Of a stretch of DNA of 64,000 nucleotides, positions 1 through 10,760 are shown piece after piece. Position numbers and translations under genes: made by a program. The notes under the pieces are model-generated. The model had not been told where the DNA came from. It saw only the letters and a program-made list of their open reading frames with translations, and made no database searches. Within the stretch, counting starts at the first letter, position 1. Each line of letters starts with the position of its first letter. Where the stretch lies: NCBI RefSeq assembly GCF_037176765.1, contig NC_090034.1, positions 93,112,500-93,176,499 of the forward strand, in the 5' to 3' direction. Origin of the DNA: Anolis sagrei. Its lineage: Eukaryota > Chordata > Lepidosauria > Squamata > Anolidae.

Positions 1-382
1 GACTCCCATGTCAGTGAACAGTGAATTCAGTACAGGTTTTAAAGGAGCATCCCTTGTGTTAAGCCCTGTTGCAAATAGGTTCAGTACCTTGGATAGCTCC
101 TTTAAAAGTAACCCAAACTTGGAATGGAATAGAGAAAAGAGGCTGAAATGTCATGCCAGGAAGAAATTTCTCATTGTGAAGAGGGGTTTTTTTGCTGGAG
201 TTCCCTTCTTTCAGGACACTTCTGCCTCTCTTCAACCACAGAGGGCTATGCAAGACAGCCAGAAGTAACTTAACTTGTGTGATGAGCTCAGTGCCTCTCC
301 ATGCTTGAAAAAAAGACTGAAGTGTCTTGTGACTGGGAAATTTCTCAATGTGATAAGGTGGATAGTCTACCATGTTTTAAGG

Positions 383-517
383 CAGTGGTTCTCAACCTGG
401 GGTCCCCAGATGTTTTTGGCCTTCAACTCCCAGAAATCCTAACAGCTGGTAAACTGACTGGGATTTCTGGGAGTTGTAGGCCAAAAAGATCTGGGGACCC
501 CAGGTTGAGAACCACTG
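383..517. mobile_element. hAT MITE with perfect 8-bp target duplication
   Basis: A 135-bp foldback element whose ends are CAGTGGTTCTCAACCTGG and its inverse. It is nearly a complete hairpin around a central TAACAGCTGGTAA-like spacer. The duplication TTTTAAGG flanks both sides (375-382 and 518-525). Two more copies lie at 25973-26106 and 50974-51108. Confidence 0.9.
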
Positions 518-676
518 TTTTAAGGGATCAGGAACGAGGGATTAACTCGGGGCATATGCATTTATTTTCTTTCTTTTTAAAGAAAGACTAAACAAAGAGA
601 TTAACGTCTTCTAAGTAGTAAAGGACACAAACTGTTATACCTTCCAGCCTTATTTTTTCTCCTCATATAACTACAG

Positions 677-1652
677 TAATCCCTGGTGAGATGCTTACTG
701 CAGATGAGATGCTTGCTACTGAGTTTGGCAATTTCAGCGCCGTCATTTTCCTCCTGTTGGGTCTTATCAAGTAAGTGACTCTGCCCTTGACTTGGGTACC
801 TGCCTTATGAGCTAACTTTGTTTAGCAAACAGGAGAAGTAGAGGGAGGGTGATCATTGTGACCATAATATAGCACTACTCCCATTCTATGGATGAAAGCC
901 AACTAGTTGAATTAGCAGTTGAATTTTCCTTCTACATTTCTGAAATGATGGTGGCCTTCAAGCCCCGTAAGGCAGCAGAATTGATGTAGACCATCCAAGG
1001 AAGGTCACATGGTACACAATAGGCATGTGCACTCCATAAAAAAAGTTTCAAAAGTAATTACAAAACTGGGGGATGCTAGCATTTCATTTCTAAAGTGTTT
1101 CCAAAGCATCGCTAGTAAAAAATTTCATTATTTTAACGAGAATAATGAAATTTTGTAACTATATTGTTTGAGTAATTGCACATCTGGCAGGTTTCTGGGG
1201 CTCCTTTCTCCTCCCTTTTTACAGCTTGTTACAGTCGTAGAACACATTTATGACTGTTAGACCATCAAATTTCAGAACATTTCATTTATCAATAGATTTT
1301 TGGGGAATTTTCAAAGATTTTATAAACAACATTTTAAAACAAACTACAAGAGCTATCTCCTTGAATTTTCTATACAATGACACAAGATAACAGGGGATCA
1401 TTTCCCCCCGCTTTCAGAAATATTCATGCATCTGATTTTAGAGATTTTTTAAAGTTTTGACAAAAACATAATTTGAAGTCACAAAAGCTCATTGAATATA
1501 TCTCATATTATTATATAATATTATATGATAGATAATGACAGAATCACAGAGTTTTAAGGGACTCCAAAGGCCATCCATTCTGATCCCCTTCCTTCTGCCA
1601 TGCAGCAAAAGCACAATCAAAGCACCCCTGACAGATGGATATAGAGCCCATG

Positions 1653-1685
<33 letters not shown>

Positions 1686-3485
1686 TACGTTCCTAGTTTG
1701 AAAGTGTTATTTCCTGTTTAATTGTGTAGTCCTTACTTTGAAGCATTTGTTGTACTCCAGAAACTTCGTTTTTATGCCCAAAGATACTAGAACAAATTGT
1801 GCTATAGCACAATGTCCCTCTCGCAAAAACAAAGTTTTTGCAGTTGAATAAACTTTCCCCATGTTTTTATAATAGAAACAATTAGGAAATGATATTTATA
1901 ACCCAAGAACAAAAATAATAGTGTAGAAAATTAACCAATTTATTCAAACTCTGCCTGGCTACAGAGGGGCAAATTTCTTTCTCTCCCCCATCTGATTGAG
2001 GCTTTCCAATGCTGAACACAACACTCTTGGAAATGTAGTTTAGGGCAGGGCCTTTTAAATTCTCTGGCATGTGGCTGCTCACCTTCCCAAACTACATTTC
2101 CCAGAATTCTGTGCTTCTCCTTTCTCCCTCCTTTCCCTCTTCTAATGGCAAGAGATCATTAATTTACAAAGGAAAGGCAGCTTTTTTTTGGCTTTGCTTT
2201 GTTTCCTTGCACTGAATATAAAACTGACTTTGGGAGCTTTCTGAGAATTACAAAACTAAAACAAAAAGTATGGGGTAAGTTTTGATTCTTAAGTTTTGGG
2301 AGGAGAGGATTCCCACGCTTCTTAAATAGCATCGTAAGTACTGATCATATGAAACTATCCAACTTACGATGCTTTATGATTTATTTATTTACTAGCTTGG
2401 GGACCCTGCACTGCCCAGGTTATTATAGAAAGGCATTGTGTGGCAAAGGCGTTCTTTATCAGTTATGAGTTAGTGAAGGTACTGCAAATCCCATTGTGCA
2501 TGGTCCATCCTCCTCCAATCAGCACCTGGATGTAGAATGGGTCATGGAGGCTCTGTGTGCCAAGTTTGGTCTTGATCAATCATTGGATGAGGGTCGCAGT
2601 GGTCTCAGAAAGTGAGTTATGGTACTGCAAGTCCCATCATCCAGAGTCTGTTCTCCCCCAAACCTCACCAGAATGTTGAGTTGGCCATGGGAGCTCTTTG
2701 TGCCAAGTTTGGTCTTTATTGGTATTTGGATAAGTGTCGCTGTGGTTTCAGGAAGTGAGTGAAGGTACTGGAAGTCCCATCATCCATCGTCCGTCCTCTT
2801 CCAAACTGCAGTAGGATGTCGAGTGGGTCATGGGGGCTCTGTGTGCCAAGTTTGGTCTGTATTGGTAATTTTCTGACCCAGCCCCTGGCCTTTTCCTTTC
2901 CTCTCTTTGTCATCTCGGAATCTTGGAATTGTGGCTGGCCAATCAGAGACCATATGCAAATTTCCTTCTCTCATGTCTCCGTTTCTGTCATGACCCTTTT
3001 TCTCCACCAGGGGCTCCTGTTGCAGCTGGCCAATCAGAGACCATATGCAAATAGCACCACAGTGGCAGCCAATCAGAAAGCTGGCACATACCCGGTTGCA
3101 CCGCTGCATACAAACTTTGACTTTTATTATATACATAGATAGATAGATTTATTTTGCACAAGCCTAGTGCACAAAGCTTTGTTCTGTCTAAAAAAGGCCT
3201 GGGGGCCCAACATATAACAAAATTGCCTCTCAAGAAGGAATTGGAGGCATTTGACCCCTTGAGGGTTGCAAGAGTTTTATGCCACCCACAGGCCTCCCTT
3301 TAATCACCCTAGCAATAGTCCAACCAGGGTAAATGGTCCATCTATTCCACTATTTGAGTAATGACTCTGTTCTCTCTCTCTTTTTTTATTTCAGGACTTT
3401 ATTTCTCTGTCTCTTCTTCTTCTTCAGCACTTTTTGGAAGGCTCCATTGTCTCAAAAGGGTAATGAGCGATGTTGCTTTAGATAA
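677..3485 (+). CDS. Siglec-like receptor, 3' end only (transmembrane and tail exons)
   Basis: Two exons are visible: 677-770 (an alternative acceptor would start it at 704) and 3395-3485, ending in TAA. The first encodes a juxtamembrane stretch ending in a hydrophobic run (FSAVIFLLLGLI). A phase-2 intron splits a lysine codon, and the second exon continues with TLFLCLFFFFSTFW and a short basic tail ending in CCFR. The same phase, the same split lysine and similar flanking residues occur in the last two exons of the complete Siglec-like genes at 16559-27017 and 32614-49293, which is how I identify it. No ITIM tyrosine is present. I do not find linker or Ig exons between 1 and 676, so either they lie upstream or this paralogue lacks a third Ig domain. 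Inferred role: DAP12-pairing activating receptor. It could be a decayed copy, since its body cannot be seen. Confidence 0.6.
1538..1650 (-). mobile_element. CR1 LINE 3'-end fragment
   Basis: Reads as the reverse complement of the CR1 3' end: AGAATCACAGAGTT, then a 'CATCCATTCTGATCCCC' block and 'CAAAGCACCCCTGACAGATGG'. The same landmarks appear at 24988-25101 and, in sense orientation, at the end of the CR1 copy at 62072-62660. Confidence 0.7.
1654..1682. repeat. (AAT)n microsatellite with poly-A
   Basis: A short run of AAT units followed by A-rich sequence. Confidence 0.9.
2385..3150. repeat. Degenerate tandem-repeat element of about 130-150 bp units
   Basis: Three imperfect units start near 2478, 2631 and 2764. 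Each contains GGTACTGCAAGTCCCAT-like and TGTGCCAAGTTTGGTC-like blocks. A second internal repeat (GGCCAATCAGAGACCATATG) occurs twice about 92 bp apart, near 2937 and 3029. The segment ends in TTTTATTATATACATAGATAGATAG. The 'GCCAAGTTTGGT' block recurs inside the repeats at 9600-10080 and, inverted, near 63835-63990, so this is an interspersed family. I could not assign it; a Helitron-like or hAT-derived origin is possible. Confidence 0.5.
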
Positions 3486-3785
3486 CTCCAGTTCTTCAGC
3501 ATAAGAAGAAGAAGAAACACCTTTGAAACTAGTTTGTGAAATCTTGGACCAAACCTATGCTTACAATTGTCTTCCTTGATTCTGGATGTGGGATGCAATT
3601 GTTCACTAAAATTCTTCTTAAAGAAAGCCATGAGTAATTTTAGTAATCTTCTTCCCACTGGAAGAATGCCTTTGAAAACTTTGCATTTTTAAAAACTTAT
3701 GTGCAATTCATGACTTATTCTGCAAAAAAATCACCAGTTTTATGTAGGGAACAGCATTTTTTTTTGCACATGAAACTGCACAGAA

Positions 3786-3825
3786 AATAAACTTTTCCTT
3801 TCTCCGCTGCACAATATCTAATAAA
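3786..3825 (+). promoter_or_regulatory. Polyadenylation signals of the 5'-most Siglec-like gene
   Basis: AATAAA occurs at 3786-3791 and 3820-3825, about 300 bp after the stop at 3483-3485. The position is similar to that of the AATAAA in the two complete paralogues (about 150-190 bp after their stops). Confidence 0.5.
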
Positions 3826-4046
3826 TGTAATGACTGCAAAATTTGGACACTTTGTCTGACTGGTGACTTTGCTACTTGGAGATGTATTGTTTCTCTGTAT
3901 TATAATATTACATTTCTTGTTGCATTCATCTCTTTTTATTACATTCTCTTCCTTGTTTTAATACACAAAAAATACCCCTTAAAAGTAACTTTTGAACATA
4001 GCTACAAATCATTAATTATTGAACAGATAAATAAATGTTGTTTTGT

Positions 4047-4720
4047 AGGGCCACGGTGGCGCAATGGTTTAAACCAAGGGTCTTCAAACTAAGGCCCGAG
4101 GGCTGGATACGGCCCTCCAAGATCATTTACCCAGCCCTCGCTCGAGGTCAACCTAAGTCTGAAATGACTTGAAAGCACACAACAACAGCAACAACAATCC
4201 TATCTCATCAGCCAAAACAGGCCCACACTTCCCATTGAAATACTAATAAGTTTATATTTATTAAAATTGTTCTTCATTTTAATTATTGTACTGTTTTGAA
4301 GTGTTTTTGCACTACAAATAAGGTACATGCAGTGTGTATAAGAATTCCTTCATGCTTTTTTCAAATTATAATCCGGCCCTCCAACAGTTAGAGAAACTGC
4401 GACCTGGCCCTCTGTTTAAAAAGTTTGAGGACCCCTGGTTTAAACCCTTGTGCTACTGAACTACTGACCTGAAGGTTGGAAGTTTGAATCCACAGGGTGG
4501 GGTGAACCCCCACTGTTAGCCCCAGCTCCTGCCAACCTAGCAGTTCAAAAACATACAAACATGCAAAGGTACCGCTTTGGCAGGAAAAGGTAAAGAGACG
4601 TTCCAAGCAGTCTTGCCAGCCACATAACCAGAAGGTGACAATGCAGAAACACACCTCTCCCAAAGTCAGAGGCAAGCACTACCTCCAGAAGCCGGAAATG
4701 AAAGGAGAAGCCTTTGCCTT
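4047..4720 (+). mobile_element. tRNA-derived squamate SINE split by a hAT element
   Basis: The SINE head (GGCCACGGTGGCGCAATGG) is at 4047-4074. The body resumes at about 4446 with an A/B-box-like region (GAAGGTTGGAAGTTTGAATCC) and the motif CTGTTAGCCCCAGCTCCTGCCAACCTAGCAG. The hAT at 4075-4437 interrupts it. Related copies lie at 27333, 29205 and 43310. Confidence 0.85.
4075..4437. mobile_element. hAT MITE inserted in a SINE, perfect 8-bp TSD
   Basis: Terminal inverted repeats are of the CAGGGGTCCTCAAACT type (here CAAGGGTCTTCAAACT and GTTTGAGGACCCCTG). The duplication GTTTAAAC flanks both sides (4067-4074 and 4438-4445). A sister copy is at 51440-51791. Confidence 0.9.
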
Positions 4721-4841
4721 GTCTGTGTTTTGTGTCTCATTGTATGTGATTGTAAGACATTGAATGTTTACCTATGTCTACTGTAAGTGCTGCAATCCAC
4801 TTTGAGCCCCCTAGGTAAGAAAGGTGGAATATAAATTAAGC

Positions 4842-4885
<44 letters not shown>

Positions 4886-4890
4886 TAAAT
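4720..4890 (+). mobile_element. L2-type LINE 3' tail with (ATT)n
   Basis: Contains the recurrent L2 3' signature in this window (CACTTTGAGCCCCCTAGG... GGTGGAATATAAATTAAG) followed by a long ATT microsatellite at 4843-4884. Confidence 0.7.
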
Positions 4891-5374
4891 TTTGCACTTC
4901 TTTTTGAAATCCCACGTTGTTATCCTTCATTACCCACAAAGTAATTAGTTAGGAGTGATTTTACTACTTGTTATTTGCAATTTACTGTATCCTGCAGGTA
5001 CCATAATTGAGGTGAATTCTGACATATTAAATTTATTTTTTAGCCCTAGTTAATGTAGGGACATTGTAACTGGACCATCATCTATCATGTCATTTCATGC
5101 ATCCCACTGCTGGATCCCCAATGATTTTCCTGTCACCAGCAATGATTGGGCAAAATGTGCCAACAACTTCCAATCCCACAATATTCCCATCACTTACCTT
5201 GATGAGATGGGTCCCTTCCATTTCTGTGCTGGCATACCAGCAGTAAAATAACATCAGGGTGGGATTCTCCTCTCTCCATCTCCCTCTTCCCTTACGCTAT
5301 TCCCAAGATGGCTGTTTTTATTTTATTTTATAGTTGCCTCTTTTTTAAAAATGCCAGGATTGCACAATTATGCC

Positions 5375-5420
<46 letters not shown>

Positions 5421-6063
5421 GATAAAGAAACCACTGTAGTAAAGGAAGGCTGTGCAGAAGTGCAATCATGGGGTAATGTAATAGTAGATTGGCACAATTG
5501 CACTCATGTAGTGGTTACAATATTGAAAGTGCTCAGCCTTGTATGTTTCCATTATTTCTGCTAACATGATTGTAATGGAATAGAAGGTCGGTCGGATAGA
5601 GTCCTAAAGGTTCTGAACAGCTATTGGGCAGTGATCCTGAATGTGAAGGAAATAAATTATGAACTACTCTTGAAGCCTTTTATATTGAAAATCCTGTGGT
5701 GAAATATTCCAAAATGAAACAAGATAGAGTGCCAAAAGATAAAACTCCCTGGTCAGAAAAGCACTCAGCCAGTTACTGGGGAAGTGTGTGAGTTTAATGA
5801 TGAAACTGGAGCAGAGCTGAAAGGATGTTCAGCTGCTAACAAGCTCAGAGATGAAAGAAAAGCTCAACTTACATCTGTGAATTTGTAAGACCTGAACAGG
5901 GTATTGTTGACTGGAGATCTTGGAGGTCTCTCAATCATGAGATCCCCATAAGTTGAAGTCAATGTGACATCAGGTAACAACAACAATGAAGAACCAGCCT
6001 TCTGTCTATATGTGACCCCCAAGTACCTACTTCTTTGTGGTCATAACAACTTGCTTTCTTGAT
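4891..6063. other. Intergenic, downstream flank of the first GPCR
   Basis: An (AAT)n microsatellite occupies about 5373-5420. No other recognisable repeat or gene was seen. The 3' untranslated region of the receptor encoded on the minus strand at 6064-7080 must fall here. Confidence 0.5.
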
Positions 6064-7080
6064 TCAGCTTTGCATTCTGGGTGTTTCTCTGTGGCTATGG
6101 TCAAACTCCTGCCCAGTATTGGTATTATCCCAAGGAGTCATAGGATAATCCTCAAAGTCTTTGCTAAACAGGGAAATCACAGGCATCTTGAAAACCTGCT
6201 GGAGTTTCTCCCCAACAAAGAGGTAAATAATGGGGGTGAAACAAATATTGAAACAGCCTCCAGCAGCGGCAATATCCCATAGGATCTGATTTGTTCTTTC
6301 TGGTGCTACCCGAAAAGAATGAAAAGCATTGTAGACGTGGTAGGGAAACCAGGAGATGAAAAAAGATGCCACTGCAGTCACCAGGATTCGGAAAGGTTTC
6401 CCAGTCTTCACCAAGTGCTTCCTCTTCAATTCAAGGCCGATCCAACAGTAGCAACTTAGTATGGTGAGGAAAGGAAGCAGGAAGGCTAGCAGGAACTGGA
6501 CCAGGAAAAAAGCTGAGTGAAAGGAAATGTCTTTGGAGAAAGCAAAAGTGTAATCACACTGCATCTTGCTTTGCACCTCTTGAGTTTCTAGGAGAACCAA
6601 ACTGGGAATACTCAGAGTTATGGAGCTGAGCCATACCCCAGTGACCAGTCTCTTTGCCCAGGGAATTGTACGATACTGCCGAGACCAAACAGGATGGCAG
6701 ATGAAGAAGTACCGATCCAGGCTGATGGTTGTGAGGAGAAAAACAGTAGTGAACATGACCATTGAAAATAAGGATTTTATAATCTTGCACACGACTGTCC
6801 CTAAAATCCAGCGGAAATCATGGAGGACGTAGATAGCAAAGAAGGGCAGAATGAAACAGGAGATCAAGTGTGTGAGGATCAGGTGGAGGAACCAAAACAT
6901 GTTGACTGTCTTCTTCATCCTCAACCCCAGCATCCAGAGGAAGAGTCCATTCACAATTGTCCCCATCAGAAAAGCCATAAAGATAAGGATGGTGATGCCC
7001 ACATTGGTGGGCTTGAATGGTTTTAGAAAATGGCTGTTGTTCATATTTACAGTTGAGGTGTTCTCCAAGAGAGAGGGCAT
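6064..7080 (-). CDS. GPR33/FPR-like chemoattractant G-protein-coupled receptor 1
   Basis: A single coding exon gives a 338-aa rhodopsin-class receptor with seven hydrophobic segments. Visible landmarks are N-terminal glycosylation sequons (ENTS, NNSH), GTIVNGLFLW in TM1, the TM3 cysteine (VVCK), DRY at the end of TM3 followed by FICHPVWSRQYRT, an ECL2 cysteine (MQCDY), SWFPYHVY in TM6, and TPIIY in place of NPxxY in TM7. The HPVWSQ...RT block and the LYLFVGE-type end match the chemoattractant group. Overall it is closest in my memory to GPR33, with FPR and CMKLR1 as relatives. On the minus strand a polypyrimidine tract and AG (7102-7101) precede the ATG by 20 nt, so the coding exon begins at 7100 after a 5'-UTR intron, as is usual in this family. 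Role: Gi-coupled sensing of peptide or lipid attractants on myeloid cells (inferred from family). Confidence 0.88.
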   Translation of the reverse strand: MPSLLENTSTVNMNNSHFLKPFKPTNVGITILIFMAFLMGTIVNGLFLWMLGLRMKKTVNMFWFLHLILTHLISCFILPFFAIYVLHDFRWILGTVVCKIIKSLFSMVMFTTVFLLTTISLDRYFFICHPVWSRQYRTIPWAKRLVTGVWLSSITLSIPSLVLLETQEVQSKMQCDYTFAFSKDISFHSAFFLVQFLLAFLLPFLTILSCYCWIGLELKRKHLVKTGKPFRILVTAVASFFISWFPYHVYNAFHSFRVAPERTNQILWDIAAAGGCFNICFTPIIYLFVGEKLQQVFKMPVISLFSKDFEDYPMTPWDNTNTGQEFDHSHRETPRMQS

Positions 7081-7399
7081 CCTGCTTTTGTCTACAAGGC
7101 CTTGAAGGAAGACAGAAAAGAAGACTGAATGGGAGGTAGATGGTGGGAAAGGGTTACTGTTGGCTAAACCAGCATAAGAACATGTAGCCTGTGAACACTA
7201 GCACATAAAAATAGGATACTGAATTCAGTCTTCTGTGCGCTTAATGAAATAATTGAACTCTCTGGGCTTTTGTTGGATTAGAAGCAGATTTCCTGAAATG
7301 TTAGCTCCTTTTCTGAGAAAGATGAAGCCTGACTCAGTTAAGATCCTGCCTCCTATACCGGACTTTCAAGTGGAAGTGATTAATTGCTTGGGTCTTTCT

Positions 7400-7640
7400 A
7401 AAGGTGCATTCCATACATTGTAGCATTCTCACTATTCAACACTATTTTAATGGCCATGGCCCAATGCTATCAGATATTTAGATTTGTAGTTTTTCTTGAG
7501 ATTTGTAGTTTAGTGAAGCATCAGCACTTTTTGGCAGAGTAGACTTTGTAAAACTACAATGCCATGGCTCCATGGCATTGAGCCATGGCAGTTAAAGTGG
7601 TGTCAAACTGCATTTATTTTACAGTGTAGATGCACTCCAA
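7400..7640. mobile_element. MITE with ATGGC foldback
   Basis: An inverted-repeat element carries landmarks GCCATGG, GCAGTTAAAGTGGTGTCAAACTGCATT and a terminal TACAGTGTAGATGCACTCC. A relative occupies 51790-51956. No transposase is present. Confidence 0.65.
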
Positions 7641-8074
7641 GTCTAGTCTTTGATAAGTAAAGCAAATAGGTATTATGCAAATTGCATAGCTAAAAACTTT
7701 ACTAATTAAATTTATATCTACATTCAAACATATATAACCACACTGGCCAGCTATAGAAGACTTCTAAAAAGAGGAATAGCACTCACCTTCTTGATGGAGG
7801 AAGAAGAGAAAGAGATTAAGAGAGAGAGGTGAGTATTGCTCTGTACGTGACAACACATATGAAAGGTTTTTTACTCATACTGTGAACAGATACATTACCA
7901 CAACAGATGACAGAGAAAATGGGGAAAATTTTAGAAGCAGGCTATTCATACACCAAGAAAAAAACCATACTCACCCCAAATTCAGTGCTCACAATTTCTC
8001 TGTATGATGCACAGTGACTTCTGGTAAGTATCATGTTTTCATCACTTAACCTGACTTTCCACACTAAACTATGT
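7641..8074. other. Intergenic, nothing recognised
   Basis: AT-rich sequence with no ORF, repeat landmark or conserved block that I can identify. It lies in the presumed 5'-UTR intron or upstream flank of the receptor gene at 6064-7080. Confidence 0.4.
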
Positions 8075-8689
8075 CAGGGAGAGGTCTCTAACTGTGCTCC
8101 ATGGAGCCCTTGGGGCTCCACAGGTAATAGTGAGGGGCTCTACAGCGCCTCCTGAGAATTGCAGGGAAATTAAAGTTTTGAGCTGCTGGAAACAGCTGCA
8201 GGAGCATCTTCAGGGCATAGACCCTTTCCCCCCACCTCCCTCGCTGCCCAGACTCTTATCCTTGCAGCTGAGACCCCCTCCTCCAGCTACTTTCTTTTAT
8301 TCCAAAATCATATTTTCCTCCCATTGCTCAGGGGGTGTTTTGATTGTGCTTAACCTGCATGGCAGAAGGGGGTTGGACTAGATCAGTGTTTCTCAACCTG
8401 GGGGACTGGAACACCTGGGAGGGGATCATGAGGGGGTATTAGAGGAGTTGCCAAAAACCATCAGAAAACATGTATTTTAGGAACTGACAAAACGGAAGGC
8501 TGCTGCGGAGCAACACAGGAAGAAGAGAGCAGTGCAGGCTGGGAGTGGTAGTCCAAAGAGGTCCAAAGAGGTTTTAAAGGGCAGAGAAGAGCATAAGAGC
8601 ACAAGGGCAGAAGTGAAGAAGATAGCAAAGCAAAGAAGGGTGGAAGAGGCAAACGGAGGCAAGAAGAGGTCTAATAATTAAGACATAGA

Positions 8690-9550
8690 TCATTCTCTGA
8701 GGGTAATAAAGGAAGAATTGGAGTGGGAACAGATGTGGAACAAAAAATTAAAATATACATACGCAATGGATTTAAAAGAAAATTGGATAAAAATGTTCCA
8801 CAGATGGTATACCACACCAAAACAATTGGCTAAAATGTATAAAACAGTTTCTGATAAGTGTTGGAAATGCTTGGAACAAGTTGGCTCCTTCTACCATATG
8901 TGGTGGACTTGTAAAGAAGCAGTAAAGTTTTGGAGGGTAATTCATGAAGAGACACAAAAGATTTTAAAAAGAACATTCATAAGAAAACCGGAGTATTATT
9001 TGTTAGGTTTTACAGATTTAGATCTACAACTGACGGAACAAGAGGATAAACTTTTTACATATATGACGACTGCCGCTAGAATTGTTTTTGCTAGAGAATG
9101 GAAGAAAGACTCAGTACCACCTGTACAGGAATGGGTGGAAAAAAATCAGAGAAATAAAGGACATGGATGAATTGACTTTTTTGTTGAAGAAAAATACAGG
9201 TATGATACTAAGAAGAATGAATTGGGATAATCTCCATGAATATCTGGATAATTTGGGAAAATAAGAAACAAGAGAGACAATTTCCTTTTGAACTTATTTT
9301 ATATTTTTGATTAATAAGAAGATATGATCCAAGAAGATGGAATGGAAGTCATTTTTTTTTGTTTTTGTTTTTTCTTTTTTTGTGTTTTTTGTGTACTTTT
9401 GTAGGATTTTTTTAGGGGTTATTTGGGATTTTAGCATGCTTTTTTGCTTTTTTTCCCTTTCATTTCTTCATTTCCTCACTTTCCTATACTTTATTGTTCT
9501 CACTCTTTCGTTGTAATCTATATAAAAATTAATAAAATTTTAATAACAAA
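8690..9550 (+). mobile_element. L1 LINE, 3' fragment (ORF2 C-terminus and 3' UTR)
   Basis: Codons 8718-9170 and, in a shifted frame, to 9264 encode the L1 ORF2 C-terminal region: WEQMWNKK, ENWIKMFHRWY, the CCHC-like CWKC...GSFYHMWWTC, TAARIVFAREWKK and LTFLLKK...NWDNLHEYL. The same landmarks occur in the larger L1 at 35901-41556. The copy is 5'-truncated and needs one frameshift to read through. It ends in AATAAAATTTTAATAAC. Confidence 0.9.
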
Positions 9551-9973
9551 AAACAGAGAAAACATTTATTTTTTGTTGGTCATGGGGGAAGTTTGGCCCA
9601 ATTCTATCCACCAATTCTATGCTCTTTGTTTGTAGGTGAACTGTACATCCCAGCAACTACAACTCCCAAATGTCAAAGTCTATTTTCCTCAAACTCCATC
9701 AGTGTTCACATTTGGGCATATTGAGTATTCATGCCAAGTTTGACCCAGAGCCATCATTGAGTCCACAGTGCTCTCTGAATATAGGTGAACTACAACTCCA
9801 AAACTCAAGGCCAATGCCCATGAAACTCTTCCAGTATTTTCTGTTGGTCATGACAGTTCTGTGTACCAAGTTTGGTTCAATTCTATCATTGGTGAAGTTC
9901 AGAATGCTCTTTGCTTGCAGGTCAACTATAAATCCCAGCGACTACAAGTCCCAAATGAGAAAATCAACCTCCC

Positions 9974-10012
9974 CACCACCACCACCACCACCACCACCAC
10001 CACCAACGCCAC
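9974..10012. repeat. (CCA)n microsatellite
   Basis: About a dozen CCA/ACC units inside the inner hAT copy. They give spurious proline-rich frames. Confidence 0.95.
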
Positions 10013-10469
10013 CAGTATTCAGATTTGAGTGTATCGGGTATTTTTGCCAAATTTGGTTCAGTGAATGAAAATACATCCTGCATATCAGACATTTACATTG
10101 CAATTCTTAACAGTAGCACAATTATGAAGTACCAACGAAAATAATTTTATGATTAGGAGTCACCACAACACTAGGAACTGTATTAAGGGGGTGCGGCATT
10201 AGGAAGGTTGAGAACCATTGGACTAAATGGTCCCTGGGGTTGCTCTTGTTGTTGTTACAAAGGCTGAATGGTCATCTGTTTTTTTTGGAGGGGTGTGTGT
10301 TTTGATTGTGTTATTCCTGTATGGCAGAAGGGGCTGGACTGGATGGCCCCTGGGATCTTCGACAGAAATACTGTTAAGTTTATGTTGTTTAAAATTGTTC
10401 TTCATTTTGAATATTGTATTGTTCCTTCTTCTTCCTTTCCTTTCCTTTTTTGCACTGTGTGAATTACTT

Positions 10470-10760
10470 TGTTTATTTATTCATTTATGTATTTATTTAC
10501 TATATTTATACCCTGCCCTTCTCACCCTGAAGGGGGCTCAGAGTGGCTTACGAATTGGCAACAATTTAATGCTGTATAAACAAACATGTAAAAACAATAA
10601 ACACATACACAAAGGTTAAGAAAAAACATCTATATACTAAAAATGAATTATTAAAAATCACACAAATGCAAACTCATAGTCCAGGTTATATGTCGAGGTC
10701 ATAGTCCATAGTTACTTCACACAAACACTCTCCATACATCTGCCACTGGCCTGACTCATC
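10470..10760 (-). mobile_element. L2 LINE 3' tail, antisense
   Basis: TTTATTTATTCATTTATG... followed by ACCCTGCCCTTCTCACC and GGGGGCTCAGAGTGGCTTAC, the reverse complement of the L2 3' end seen intact at 47200-47275. Confidence 0.8.

Larger units (their letters stand above)
1020..2260. mobile_element. Unclassified DNA-transposon-like repeat
   Basis: Parts of this AT-rich stretch reappear in inverted orientation at about 55880-56780. Examples are the tract around TTTCCCCCCGCTTTCAG and the block ACTACATTTCCCAGAATTCTG. A weaker relative lies at 53335-53665. The left end begins near GGCATGTGCAC, similar to the GGGCTGTGCAC or GGGCTGTTC ends of related copies. No coding capacity was seen. A decayed CR1 fragment is embedded at about 1538-1650. 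Confidence 0.5.
8384..10220. mobile_element. Inner hAT element with 8-bp TSD
   Basis: The terminal repeats are CAGTGTTTCTCAACCTGGGG and GAAGGTTGAGAACCATTG. The duplication is GACTAGAT (8376-8383) against GACTAAAT (10221-10228), one mismatch. It has swallowed an L1 3' fragment (about 8690-9550). Its 9560-10080 part contains repeated 'caagtttggt' and 'aactacaactccca' units. Confidence 0.8.

Noticed and set aside
5370-5564. 64-aa frame starting with an isoleucine run
   Set aside because: Translation of an AAT microsatellite.
6820-7105. Plus-strand frames of 68 and 84 aa
   Set aside because: Shadows of the GPCR coding strand.
9670-10068. 132-aa frame with a polyproline tract
   Set aside because: CCA microsatellite inside a hAT element.
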